Assembly: GCA_036245805.1 (NCBI GenBank)
Contig: BTRK01000006.1
Span: forward strand, 28,524,901 to 28,588,900
DNA from: Pristionchus mayeri
Taxonomy: Eukaryota; Nematoda; Chromadorea; Rhabditida; Neodiplogasteridae
DNA: 64,000 nucleotides
Reading direction: 5' to 3'
The translations under genes and the position numbers were made by a program. The number at the start of each line of letters is the position of its first letter. The stretch's first letter is position 1. Shown piece by piece: positions 1-13,500 of this stretch. Under the pieces are notes generated by a model. The model made no database searches and was not told where the DNA came from. It saw only the letters and a list, made by a program, of their open reading frames with translations.

Positions 1-2
1 AA

Positions 3-179
3 GAGATTCGCCATCGAGAGAGAGAAGGGAAGGAAGACAAGAGAAGGGCCATTTGGGAGGATGAAAGGGAAGGATGGAGATTGCGAGAGAATGAAAGACG
101 ACTGGACGAAATAATCAAATTATGCAACCCCCTGAGGGAGAGAGAATATCTCGAGAGACAAGCAAAGAGGGGCGAGTGA
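3..179 (+). CDS. C-terminal end of an unidentified charged, helical protein (partial)
   Basis: An open frame enters from the left edge and stops at TGA 177-179. It encodes about 58 residues rich in Glu, Arg and Lys (for example RRAIWEDEREG and ERRLDEIIKLCNPL), as expected for a coiled-coil or extended helix. The regular composition, and the pause of charge around the IIKLCNPL segment, look like real protein rather than noise. No family was recognised. The rest of the gene lies outside the window. It would end 1.4 kb from the 3' end of the minus-strand DHTKD1 gene. Confidence 0.4.
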   Translation, partial: EIRHREREGKEDKRRAIWEDEREGWRLRENERRLDEIIKLCNPLREREYLERQAKRGE

Positions 180-692
180 TAGTAGGAGAAGGGCAAGGGA
201 GATGCCTTGGCGATAAACTTTGAGATGATGTAATTAAGAAGACAGTACCCTCTGGCACTTCCTCTCACTGGCTAGATTAACACAATGAAGGCAGTGGTTA
301 ATCTCCCTCCCTGTAGCAGTTCTCGAGTCAATTTATTGAAGAGACTACAGAGACAACTAAAACTAAAAGAACAAAGAGAAAATATAACACAATCGATTCA
401 TAATAACAAACTATTTGATCTACTATTAGTCTATCTAGACACGAAGAAAAGACAGAATCACAAACCGAGAGTGTATTGACAAAGAGGGCACAGTGTAGTC
501 AACGAGGATATTCAAATGATCGGGGATGATCAGTAACAGCTACTCGTTATTGAAAGGGAGGCGAGGGGAGAGGGGAGGGCTAGTCTCACTCCACAGTGAG
601 AGGGGCGGAGTCACAAGGAAAGGAGGGAGGGAGGGTGGAGACGATGGAGGAGTACGTGCAGCTACTCCACATCAGGCTAATCACCCCTCCCC

Positions 693-730
<38 letters not shown>

Positions 731-749
731 CGAATGTCTCTCTCATCAC
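180..749. other. Spacer with CT microsatellite
   Basis: No convincing exon is seen. The stretch holds purine-rich and pyrimidine-rich low-complexity DNA, including a CT dinucleotide run at about 693-727. Overlapping ORFs here are composed mainly of Ser, Leu, Gly and Arg from the low-complexity sequence and were not taken as genes. Confidence 0.6.
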
Positions 750-1141
750 TTCCTCTGCTTCCTCAGCATGGAATTGTCCGATGGCAGTGGCAGTATGTGC
801 CAGTTCACGACGACCCGCGTACTTCAGCTGCAAAGATCAAAGATTAGACGACACTAGTCCATTCTATCCTCCTATAGTACTCCTTCCCCGCCTCAGGACT
901 GAACATCAGTGTGCGTATCACCTTACACCTCTCCCATAGTAGCGAGTCTTGACAATCTTCCTCAAAGTGTGAAGCTCTCCCTTCCCTCTCCTTTCTTTCC
1001 TCCCCCACTTGTAACCTGAGATGCGTATCTCCAGCCTTCTCAATTTGGCCATTCTCTATCATCACATCTAATCTATCTTCCACTCCTTCCACCATAGGAA
1101 GCAAAATAGAGCGTAGAAGTGTCTTCCATGGCCATTCTTCT
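750..1141 (-). CDS. Possible two exons of an unidentified gene
   Basis: On the minus strand an exon from about 1141 to 1009 (start uncertain) ends at a CAA|gtgggg donor. A second exon, 827-750, begins after ttgcag and ends at GAA|gtgatg, and the two are in phase. They read as helical protein with segments VEGVEDRLDVMIENG and LKYAGRRELAHTATAIG followed by an acidic end (FHAEEAEE). The pattern loosely resembles BAR-type helices of sorting nexins, but this is a weak impression. No start or stop codon of the gene was located; it lies just downstream of DHTKD1 on the same strand. Confidence 0.3.
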
Positions 1142-1591
1142 CTACCGTAGTCTCCTCCCGATGTGCGTACGACTCCTTCCTCATCTCTATTCCCTATCAC
1201 AACTCCCCATCTCCTCTTCTTCCTTCTCATCTCCCTTCGCACTCTCAGATGGACACTCCAATTTCCTGTACGAGACAATGGACGGAAAGAAGGGCAGAGA
1301 AGAGGAAAGATACCGATAGAAGAATACTCTATCTCATCGCACTTCTACTCACTACTGTCATCTTATCTCTAGTCTACCGTACCCTTCTCCTATCGCAGAC
1401 TGACTAATGTTATTTCTTATCATCTTCTTATCACGATGGGGTCATATGCAGGGTGGGGCTGCTCACTCTTTCTCTCAACACATCGTCGTCATAAAAAAGT
1501 TCACTTCGCTTCTCTTCCTTTTCCGTCGGTGATGATCAAAGGAGTCAATCGTCGACTACTCCTCACATCTCCTCACTCCATCTCAACATTC

Positions 1592-4500
1592 CTACACCCT
1601 GTATAACCAACTGTGAATTGAGAAAGGGAAAGAGGCGATTTCCTGCAACTCTTCCAAATCATGGTTATATTGGAATGGGGGAAAAGTGAATGGACGACCC
1701 GTCTGAGCCACTCTGAATATACTGCAGACACCCTCTTCTTCCTCCTTCCTTCCCTCACCACCGTATCTCCCCCTCCCCATTGATGTGTCTACATGCCCCC
1801 TCACAATCTCAATCCCTCCTCCCTTCTCTTCTCTTCTCACCTTCACTCCGACAGCATTCTCGAATCGTGGGTTGACGAATGGCCATGCTCCTGCATTCCG
1901 AGGCTCTTCCTGAGACCACACGAAACCTACAATTGGAATATATATATATGAAAGGACAATAAGAAGGACTATCGGTTGTACGATCCGAGAGAGGACACTA
2001 CAAATCATGAGTGGCTGTCACCTTCCTCTCTTCACCTAGAGAGAGGAAGATGAGGGGGGGGGCACCATAACTCATTCCTTTCCTGTCCACATGCTTCATT
2101 CACAGAACCACTGCCAGCACGACCTTCCGCTTATTTATATCCCTCTCCCCAGTTCTCAAGCTGAAGAAAGAATACTACAGTCAGTGGTCGAAAAGTATGT
2201 CCAAAATGGCATAACGTGCCCGGTTTTTGGAGTTCGGTCAAGCGCAAAAGTAGAAAACGTACCCATTTTCATTTTTTTAAATGTAATTTTCGTTAAAGTC
2301 GAAAAGAAAATATGACCATTTTCAACGATTTCATATGAACATTTGATAAGTGCCCATTTTTTTAACAATTTTTGTGACCTACCCTTTCGACGACTAACTA
2401 CAGTAATTGAAATATTGCAATTTGCAACTACCCAAAGATATGCGATCAATCTAAACTCATTGGACAATAGCCCATTCAGGCAGCAGCTATCACAGCCCTC
2501 CTCCTCTTCCTTTCTCTTCTAGTTATTCCATCAGCATTCATCATTGGTCCGTTGATATTCTCCATGGATGTCTCTCGATGACATCCTTCCTCTCCCTCCT
2601 CCTTCACTACCACAAGAATCTCTAAACGTGACCTACTCTCCCACTATCCATGGTGGTCACTTCGAGATTCCCTTTGACCTCCCTCCTATTCTACTTATCA
2701 CTTCTTCTTCTCTTCTTCGCTCTCCCATATCAGCCTCCTTCTCCATTCTTCTTCTGATAACCCCTCCCTTTCTCTTTGCCGACTCCCGACACGATTGGCC
2801 GATTATCCGATTGGGAGTCTCTTCTCTCCCTTTGATCGAAGCACAGTTTACTCCCATGCACACTGTCCACACAATGAACAGAAGAGAAGTCTCCTCAGGG
2901 GATAAACTAAGTAGGGGAACGAAGAGAGAGAGAGAGGGAAATAAATGATGGGAACCGATAAACATTTGTGGCGCACTCGCTCCCCTTCATTCCGTGATCA
3001 TAACCATAGGGTATGAGATAGTGCACTTGAGTGTCAAGAGTGGAATGAGAAGGGAGGGTGTGACCCGATCTGAGATGCCTATCTACGTGCCCCGTGGGGG
3101 GAAATACACTCAAGTTATGTGAACACCCCGATTGAATCTACTCCATTGCTTCATTCACACACCAACAATGTCATTATCACGAGGGGATCCAAGGGTAGTC
3201 CATCTACAGAGAGAGGCCTATATCCTCAGTCTCAATCATTCATTCGAGGGTCCATCGAGAGACTAAGACACAAGGATGCAATCGTCTTTGAGATGAAAGG
3301 AAGGAGAGCAAGAGAGGATGAGGGAATGAGGGGACAGTCAAGAAATGGCTCCATTACGTAACCAACCCCATCTTGACGCCCATTGCGCAAGATACCGCAA
3401 ACGTATCATTGGCACTTAATGACCAGGGCGAGGTTGGAGACACTTGCCATCGCCCATCTGATCAATGGAGGGGGATTCTGTCCTCCTCCAGTGAAGACTG
3501 TTTACTACGGTCTCTCCTCTCTCCGACTTCCCTTGATAGGCTGACCACACAGTGGCAGTCATCACAGGGATCGAGTTACAGTTACTCCATTCGTAGACTC
3601 ATCCTATCAACAAGGGAAGGAAAGGACAGAGACCGATGGATACAATCCATCCCTTCTCCCATAAATACAAACACCCGCAGACCTCGACAGGGTAGAAGGG
3701 CCACCGATTGGCCATATGATTGTATGTCAAAAAATGATGTGGATATAAACTACCAATAATGAGATCGGGATAAGGATTGGTACAATGAGTATTCTAACTG
3801 TCTATTCCGTGAAATAAGCTTTTCCTCCTCCCTCATTGAAGAGAGATTTCACATCACATCACCACCCCTATTCATCCATTGATCCACCCTCTCTTCTTCC
3901 CTTCTTCCCCCCTCTTTTACTAAGTATGCCGCCAAAAGAGTGGAGTGAATAGTTTGCCTCTTCCTTCCCTTTACTACTGACAACTGGCCCATTATCTCAT
4001 TTACCGCGCGGGTAAGCGATAGGAGGGAAGGAAGAAGAGGAAGGAGTCCCACCTCATTCCTCTTACTCAATCGAGGGAGTCGATAAGGGATAACTCACTC
4101 TTCGCATTTGGGTACTCCTTCAAAGAGGACTGCAGATCGGCCACGGGGAAGGGCGAGAGAGATTCCACTCGCACTATCGCCACCTCAATGCTCTCCATCG
4201 TCCCCATTCTCTCTTACCGTAATCCTCACCTTCTCGTCGAGACCCCTCTCCTTTCTAGCCTTATCGACGGCGATCCAGTGCTTTCCAGAAACGAAGATGA
4301 CCTCAAAGAAAGGATAAGATGAGTGGATCGATGAGAGGGAGCACCTTCTCAATCTTAGCACCATCCTTCTTCTCACTGATCACATTCTGGAAGGAAGTAC
4401 CAGGGGCGAATTCAGCCAGAGAAGATGCAGCCTGCATCCATCACCCATCATCCCCCCTCTCTCTCTCCCCTATACCTGGGGGTGTCTCAGTAGGATCTTC

Positions 4501-7500
4501 GGACCAACGACGATCAGTGGCTTGCGGTAGTTGGGGACCATCTGTAATGGAGTGTTCACGAGGGGAAGGGAAGGGAGAGGGGGGGTCGACCTGTCTCCTC
4601 AGCAGATGGAAGTATTGGGCAGCAGTGGTGGGATTGGCCACTCGCATGTTCACTCTCTCCCCGTCCACTGGAGACTGCAATCACATCTTATCACCAAATA
4701 GTTCACTGTATAATGGTCGAATGAGTAGCAGAATGGTGTGGTCCCTCTGTCTCTCACCTGATCTTCCCTGGAATCACACAATTGGAGGAATCTCTCCATT
4801 CTGCACGAAGAATGCTCAGGCCCCGCTCCGTCGAATCCGTGAGGGAGGAGCAGAGTGAGACCAGATTGAGTCAGCCATTTGCCTGCCATTCCACCCATTC
4901 TTCCCTCTATCACATCGCACATCTCAATCCACAGTATCCTCACGCCCCATCCACCTTCTAATTTGGCATCCATTTCAATCTCCTTGTCGATAAATCAGTC
5001 GGTCATTCATGCAATTAGTATGGGAATGAATTAGCATACTTCATGGTCACTTCTCGACTCCTTCTCACACATTTCGCTCATTTTGACTCTATGGGGAGCA
5101 TTTCTCTTCCTTTTCCTGCTCTCAATTGAATGGCCATAAGGAGGACCCTCCCACTATCCATTCACTTCACTCTTTCCAATGGCACAAATGACCTCCCGAT
5201 TCATATCTATCTTTCTCTATTTTTTTCAACTAAATGAACAAGAGAAGGGAGTGGGGGTTCTCCCTTCTTTTGAATCCCCCCCCCTTCTGATACATTCACT
5301 TCCATTCATCACTACCCTATTTTTTGTCCTTCCTGTATGCTTTCCATCTATTCTATCAAAGGTGCATGGAAGAGAGAGGCGGAGGGAGAAGGAGGGGAGA
5401 AGGGCCAATCTGCGGTACGATTCAACTTCAAAGGGGGGAGATCAGAATGGACATTTCGGATGAGGACAAAAAAACGGTTGAAAAGAACTCCGGAAATGAT
5501 TCAGCCAATCCAGAGGAAACGTGAAGGTGGATGGAAATAAATAGATATGGGTGGGACGAGAGATGATTGGAATAACCGTCCCGAGAGAGTTTCCCTATTT
5601 ATCTGTTCGACCACCTTGAGAGGAAAGGACAGCAAAGGAGAGCGAGTTCACTTGTCAGGGGAGGCTCTGATTAATGGAGTCGAGGGGAGAAAGGGAGAAG
5701 GGACCACTGTGGGAATGTACAGATAGAGGGACTGGTACACATCACAAATAGGCTGCAATGCAAAAAGCCATTTTTTCCGAACTTGAATTATTTTCCCACT
5801 CTGAATTTTAGTAAAACGGGTTTTAAAATAGAAGATTAGAAAATAATATTTCGTCCTTCCTTACTCTCTGCACTGGCGATAAAAGTATCGATCATGATCT
5901 GAGCTCCGTTGAAAAAATCACCTGCAAATTAGCTCGCTTCGTTTTAAAAAATCGAATAAACTATACCGAATTGTGCCTCCCACACACACAAACGACGAGG
6001 AGAATCGAGAGAGAAACCGAATTCGAAACCAAGAATCGCCTCCTCCGATAGGAGATTGTTAGCCACCTGAAGGGAGGGTGAACTCATTAGGAGGGAGGAG
6101 GAGGGGAAGGGTACCTCGTAGAAGGCCTTCTGTCCCTCGTGGATGGAATTGAGGGGGATGACACACTCGTCCGTCTTCTGATCCACCAACATCGCGTGTC
6201 TGCAAGGAGGCGAACGACTCACTAATCTAAGCCTTCATCAGGGTTCAGTGGAAACGGAGGACCGGAAACAAAACCGGAAACGTACTTTGTTCGGTCAGAA
6301 ATATTGAGAAAAAACGGAAAATGAGGCAAATAAATTTCTAGAATTTTTATCTTCGCCTCTTTGACTGTCCAACACTGGTCTTGCATCCTCCTCTCCCTCT
6401 CCTCACCTATGGCAGAACGTCCCTCTTCCCACATCTTGGCCTGAGAATCGAACATCGATTCCCTCCGATAGAAGAGATCCCACCGCCAGAGCCTGCATCC
6501 TTCACCAATTCACCTTCACCTCCCCCCCCCCTTCTCCCTCTCTCTGACCTCAGCAGTGGCCCAGTCGATTCCCTCTCCACTCGTCAGTTTGGCCATTCTC
6601 GGATCTACGTGGGTCTTCTTCAAATGGGGATGGATTTCCTGAAATTATCTCTTACGTTACACAAGACCTGATAAAATTAAACAATTTAAATTGATAGGCC
6701 AGTACATTTTTCGCAAGTTTAATGATAACCCAACAATTTGTAAGTGATCAACTGACAAAATTGTGCTTGATTTGGACTGAAGCAGCGCCGACGAATCGAA
6801 GGAGATCCAGATTAACTCCAGTATCCCATCTCTCGATGGATGGTGGTGCCTGTTCCATCCCCTTCCAGTTACCCCCCAGATGATTCGCCCTGCAAGGAAT
6901 CCATTCCCTCATCATCCCATCACTGGGGAAGGGGGGGGGGGTAGTCAACATACACAGGAGGAGTGCTTTCGATGGCCCTGAATGCCTCCAGCAGTTGATC
7001 AGTGTGTGTCTTCTTCTCGCTCTCAATCTCATCCTGAATGGGTGTTCATTCTAGATGATTCCCCGATGAGTTCTTCAACCTTCGTGATCACTCCCTCTTC
7101 CATCAATCTCTCCGTGTACTCAGTGGGTACTGAACGACGAGACTCGATTGTCTGCAACACTCATCCATCCCAACCCATGAGAGGGGGTGGTAGGTCATTC
7201 CTGACCTTGTACATGAGTGGTTGGGTGAAGGAAGGGTCGTCCAACTCGTTGTGTCCCCATCGACGGAAGCAGATCATGTTCACGAATACGTCCTGAGGGG
7301 GATCATGGTTACAGTTAATTTAAAACTAACTACAACCTTAGCTACTAATGCATGTGTTTATAACTTTGGACCCTCATATCAGAAAAAAAGTATGGGAATA
7401 GTTATAGTTCTTCACCCGTGGACCCTTTCGTGCATGGTCTGTAAATGGAATTCATTCCTCACCTTTCTGAACTTATTCCTGTAGTCGAGGGCGAGTCTCG

Positions 7501-10500
7501 TCGCAGCGATCACTTCCTCAATTAGTCATCGTTCAGCTGATTCACTTTTACACGAGAAGACCAATCAAGAGTAGAGGATCAAGTGATCACCTCGGGGTTG
7601 TCTCCATTCACATGGATCACGGGGCAGTCGATGGCCTTCGCGATGTCAGTGCAGTGAGTTGTCGATCTGAGAGAGGAGAGAGAGAGATCCGTTCACCCAT
7701 ATTCCAAGATTTGCATCGTCCCAAAGCTTTATCTCCGTATATTATTTAATTTTTTCTCGCCAGTTATTCTTTGCTTGGTTGAAATTTCTAGTGAACACCA
7801 GTAGGGGCTATGTCAAGAGATCACAGTCGTTGGTTCGAATAGATACATTATGTGGATAAATAAATATCACGCCTCTCACGAGAGAATCAGGACAGAACAT
7901 CCATATCTTGGTACATATGGAAAAGTCGATTTTTAGGTTTTGGGAGTTCTTGGGTAATCTGTCGTTCTGAATTCGATTCCGGGTCGATCTGCAGCCTATC
8001 TTGTTCGGCGGCTGCAGCAGCTTGCTGCTGAGATTAGAAACTTTGCTTTTCGAGGTTCTGAAAATGGCTTCAAATTTCTTCATGCAGGCTGAAATTTCGC
8101 CTGTAGGCTTCAATTATGACCTACTTTGACTATTCGGACTAATTTTGAGGTAGGTCAACCGAATCGTTCTGAGCAGTTTTTTTGCTGTGACGTTTTTAGT
8201 TCGAAACAAACACAGACCAAACTTTTGCATCATTTAGAGAATTAAATTCTGCATCTCCATGATTTTTTTCAGATTTTTACCATTCGGTCTTGGTACTTTT
8301 TCAAGCGAAAAACTGTGAAAATGCGCATGAGGCGCATGGATGCACCGAGTGCTGAGAGCGTTAAGCGTTGCGCTTCGAATCCAGTGGTCGGGGGTTCGAC
8401 TCCAATGATAGAAAACATGTTTTGTTAGTCTTTAAAATGTAATTCAGTCATATTTACTTGTTACTTACTCCTTGCATCCTCTGAAGGGGGTGCTTGTCAG
8501 CAGACTTGCTTCCTCGCATACTTCATATGCAAAAAGTGAACGAGCGAACAATTGGAAATGTGTAATTATTGGGCTGACTGCATTTAGAAAAGCGCAAAAT
8601 ATGTTTGTTATCATAGGGAGTCGAACCCCCGACCACTGGATTCGAAGCGCAAAGCTTAACGCTCTCAGCACTCAGTGCATCCGTGCGCCTCATGCGCATT
8701 TTCACAGTTTTTCGCTTGAAAACAGTACCAAGACCGAATGGTAAAAATCTGAAAAAAAATCATGGAGATGCAGAATTTAATTCTCTAAATGATGCAAAAG
8801 TTTGGTTTGTTTCGAACTAAAAACGCTACATAACAAAAACTGCTCAGAACGATTCGGTTGACCTACCTCAAAATTAGTCCGAATAGTCAAAGTAGGTCAT
8901 AATTGAAGCCTACAGGCCAAATTTCAGCCTGCATGAAGAAATTTGAAGCCATTTTCAGAACCTCGAAAAGCAAAGTTTCTAATCTCAGCAGCAAGCTGCT
9001 GCAGCCGCCGAACAAGATAGGCTGCAGATCGACCCGGAATCGAATTCAGAACGACAGATTACCCCAAGAACTGCCAAAACCTCAAAATCAACTTTTTCGA
9101 ATGTACCAGGGTTGTCCTGATTCTCTCATGAGAGGCGTGATATAATCGGTAAACCTCAGAAATGATTTTTGGGTATACTTGTTGCACCCTAATTCCATTT
9201 ACATACGAGCTACCAATTTATTATGCCCATTTGATGAATGAGACCACCAGATGACTACGCGATTATCACAAAACATGCTGCATTCAAGATGTGTTGAAAA
9301 CAGAGGATCGAAAAAGTGCTGATTTCGATGCACAAATATCGTCACCTGGATTTAGAAAGCTAAAAAGGTCATTTTTTTATTAAATGCGCATATCAGTTGA
9401 GAGATGTGGAGATGGAGTCCAATCTCTCCATATATGGGCATACCATATTGTGTAATGGGGGTATTGCTGACCTGCCGATGTGTCCCTCTGCAGTGAATGC
9501 CACTTGGTTATTCGTCACTAGATGGATCGATCCTCCAGTTCGGAAATGGGGCGCTTGAGAGAGGGCGAGAGTCTCCCACACAACTCCCTGCAATCACAAC
9601 CAACCATCACCCATTCCCAAGTTCAGAAGATTCATTTAAGAGACATTCCACGAGAAAACGTACCAACCCACGGATGGCTTTTTTGCAACCCCCCTCAATA
9701 TTTTGCTGGTGAAGACCCCATACCAAGTGCTGATATTTGGCCCAATATGAAGGGCTCTGGTGCACTTTCCGGAAAATGCCGGACTAGGCCCAAAAAATCG
9801 AAAAATTCAATTTTCTGAAAAGTAAGATATTATAGGTTTTTCGGGACTATTTTTCCATGAAAATAACGAAAAACATACTTTGAATGCGATAAGATGTCGA
9901 TAAAGAGTCGAAAACGTCGATTTTCTAAGATTTTTGCCCGTCCTGAAAATTTTTCCAACCAGCGTACCAAAACTAATTACATTTTCGGATTCCCCGTGTA
10001 AAACTACGTATAAACTCCGAATTTAATGGATTTTCCACCATGTGCTCTGAAGTTATGGTTTCCAGAATAAGGCTCTCTTAGGGCAAGCTCTTGGAGCAAA
10101 ACCATCACACTTTCTCCAAATCAAGCCGAATGGGCTCTTTTGAGCATCGAATCTTATTTTTATATCGAATCAAACAATTTGAGAACATAGTCAGACATTT
10201 TGAGGTCTTCATTTTTTAATTTTGGTTTTTGGAAAAAATGAATTTCTCACATTTCACAAAGAGCGATATTTTTTCGTCAAAATCAGGTTTGCAATCATCG
10301 GATATGCCTAATTTTACCAGATACTTATTTCTAATGCATACTTACATCGTGTTTGTGCATTTCACGCCCAAGTGCACATGCTAATGACTTGAAAACCCGA
10401 GAAAATGCGATTTTTTGCTAAATTTTGGAAATTTCTAGAGTTTGAGACACTCTCAGATTGCTATTTGAGGTTCAAATACAAGATATTTCGTTCAGAATTA

Positions 10501-13500
10501 CTAAATCTAGCACATATAATGATTTCCAGTTGGTTTGGGAGCTATCAGGCAAATTTTTTTTTCCGAAAATTTAGATCCATCTCGAAAACAATGAAAAAAA
10601 TGTTTCCCCCAGATGGCTCCCAAACCAACTGGAAATCATTATATGGGCTAGATATAGTATTTCTGAACGAAATATCATGTATTTGAACTTCAAATAACAA
10701 TATAAGAGTGTCTAAAACTCTAGAAATTTCCAAAATTTCGCAAAAAAATCGCATTTTCTCGGGTTTTCAAGTCATTAGCATGTGCACTTGGGCGTGAAAT
10801 GCACATCCACGATGTAAATATGCATTAGAAATAAGTATCTGGTAAAATTAAGCATATCCGATGATTGCAAACCTAATTTTGACGAAAAAAATATCGCTCT
10901 TTGTGAAATGTGAGAAATTCGTGTTTTCCAAAAACCAAAATTTCAAAATGAAGACCTCAAAATGTCTGTCTATGGTCTCAAATTGTTGGATTCGATACAA
11001 AAATAAGATTCGATGCTCAAAAGAGCCCATTCGGCTTGATTTGGAGAAAGTGTGATGGTTTTGCTCCAAGAGCTTGCCCTAAGAGAGCCTTATTCTGGAA
11101 ACCATAACCTCAGAGCACATGGTGGAAATTCCATTAAATTCGGAGTTTATACGTAGTTTTACACGGGGAATCCGAAAATGTAATTAGTTTTGGTACGCTG
11201 GTTGGAAAAATTTTCAGGACGGGCAAAAATCTTAGAAAATCGACGTTTTCGACTCTTTATCGACATCTTATCGCATTCAAAGTATGTTTTTCGTTATTTT
11301 CATGGAAAAATAGTCCCGAAAAACCTATAATATCTTACTTTTCAGAAAATTGAATTTTTCGATTTTTTGGGCCTAGTCCGGCATTTTCCGGAAAGTGCAC
11401 CAGAGCCCTTCATATTGGGCCAAATATCAGCACTTGGTATGGGGTCTTCACCAGCAAAATATTGAGGGGGGTTTGCAAAAAAGCCATCCGTCGACCCTTC
11501 CCAAAAGGTACGTTTTCTCGTGAAATGTCTCTTAAAAGGTAGTCTACGTCGGGGGAGGGGGGGGGGGGGGGGTTCTCTTGATCCTCCCTCGTACCTGCCC
11601 CGAGAAGGCGCCATCTCCATGCACTTGCACACACAGTACTCCGTCGCCCACTCGTGCATCTCTCTCCTTCGAATAGTCTCCCTTCTCTGCAACCATCACC
11701 GTCACTCGAGGGGGGAGGGGGGGGGGGGACTGACTGAGAGTGCTTGCTCTGGCTCGTGCCTTTCCCATCGCCACGGGGTTAATCGCCTCTAGATGGGATG
11801 GATTGGGCAGCATCGTAATATGCACTGATCCCTCTCCAGTCTTGTGGTCGAACGAAGAGGCTGCAGAGGGGGGATCAGAGGGGAGGGGGAGGGGAGACAC
11901 TCACTCAGATGGGACAGCACGTCTCCCGATCCATGGACGTCTGCAGGGAACTCGGGCTTGCCACGCATCTTCCTGCAAGGGGAGAAGAGAGTACTTCGAG
12001 TATTCGAGATAAAGGAAGGAAGAAGGACGGGCTTACCGGAACATCTGGACAATGGGGAAGTCCATCAATTCAGTGAGTAGATTGAGACGGCCTCGATGGG
12101 CGATGCAGAGAATGATCTGAAGGAGGAGTGATACACTAGTTGACTAAGTTTTTAAGATGCACAGTTTACTAAGTTTTTAAGATATAAGTTTCGAAGAGAG
12201 ATGGATAAATGACGAAACCCAAGCTTTCTTTCCGAAGATCTCAGCGCCCAGTTACATCTAAACCCCTGCTTACTAATCATCTCGTTCTAAGTTCTTAAGA
12301 ACGTGATCGCAAATTCCGGGAACATATGAAAGCTTTCTTTCTGAAGATCTCAGAGCCCAGTCACATCTAAACCCATTGCTTACTAATGATCTTGATCTAA
12401 GTTCTTAAGAACGTGATCGCAAATTCCGAGAACATATACAAACTTTCTTTCCGAAGATCTCAGCGCCCAGTTACATCTAAACCCTGCCTACTAATGATCT
12501 CGTTCTAAGTTCTTAAGAAAGTGACCGCAAATTCCGGGAACATATACAAGCTTTCTTTCTGAAGATCTCAGAGCCCAGTCACATCTAAACCCATTGCTTA
12601 CTAATGATCTTGATCTAAGTTCTTAAGAACGTGATCGCAAATTCCGAGAACATATACAAGCTTTCTTTCCGAAGATCTCAGCGCCCAGTTACATCTAAAC
12701 CCTGCCTACTAATGATCTCGTTCTAAGTTCTTAAGAAAGTGACCGCAAATTTCGGGAACATATACAAGCTTTCTTTCCGAAGATCTCAACGCCCAGTTAC
12801 ATCTAAACTCCCTGATTGCTAATTATCTCGTCTCATCAAACCAACATCCAAGTGAACCAGGTTCCCAATGAACCAACTTCCCCGTGAGCCAGGTTCCCAA
12901 TTAACCAATTTCCCTGTGAACCAGGTTCCATGTGAACCAGGTTCCCCGTGAACCAGGTTCCCAATTAACAATTTCCCTGTAAACCAGGTTCCCCGTGAGT
13001 CAGGTTCCCAATTAATCAACTTTCATGTGAACCAGGTTCTCTGTAAACCAGGTTCCCCGTGAACCAGGTTCCCAATTAACAATTTCCCTGTGAACCAGGT
13101 TCTCTGTAAACCAGGTTCACCGTGAACCAGGTTCCCAATTAACAATTTCCCTGTAAACCAGGTTCCCCGTGAGTCAGGTTCCCAATTAATCAACTTTCAT
13201 GTGAACCAGGTTCTCTGTAAACCAGGTTCCCCGTGAGTCAGGTTCCCAATTAATCAACTTTCATGTGAACCAGGTTCTCTGTAAACCAGGTTCCCAGTGA
13301 GCCAGGTTCCCCGTGAACCAGGTTCCCAATTAACAATTTCCCTGTGAACCAGGTTCTCTGTAAACCAGGTTCACCGTGAACCAGGTTCCCAATTAATCAA
13401 CTTTCATGTGAACCAGGTTCTCTGTAAACCAGGTTCCCCGTGAACCAGGTTCCCAATTAATCAACTTTCATGTGAACCAGGTTCTCTGTAAACCTGGTTC

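Larger units (their letters stand above)
7860..9145. repeat. Foldback element 1 with a tRNA-like module in each arm
   Basis: Two inverted arms of about 550 bp (about 7865-8412 and 8608-9142) flank a spacer of about 195 bp. The pairing is seen directly: the left arm starts with cgcctctcacgagagaatca and the right arm ends with its near-complement, and the same 100-residue conceptual peptide is encoded outward in both arms. Near the inner end of each arm is a tRNA-like segment (about 8340-8400 plus, 8620-8690 minus) with the box B word ggttcgactcc and a box A-like word. The element sits in the DHTKD1 intron 7667-9471. No transposase was seen. Confidence 0.8.

Noticed and set aside
7808..9145. 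The 101- and 80-codon ORFs ([15 protein letters not shown]) as a gene pair
   Set aside because: They are mirror copies produced by the inverted repeat arms and lie in an intron; no domain recognised.
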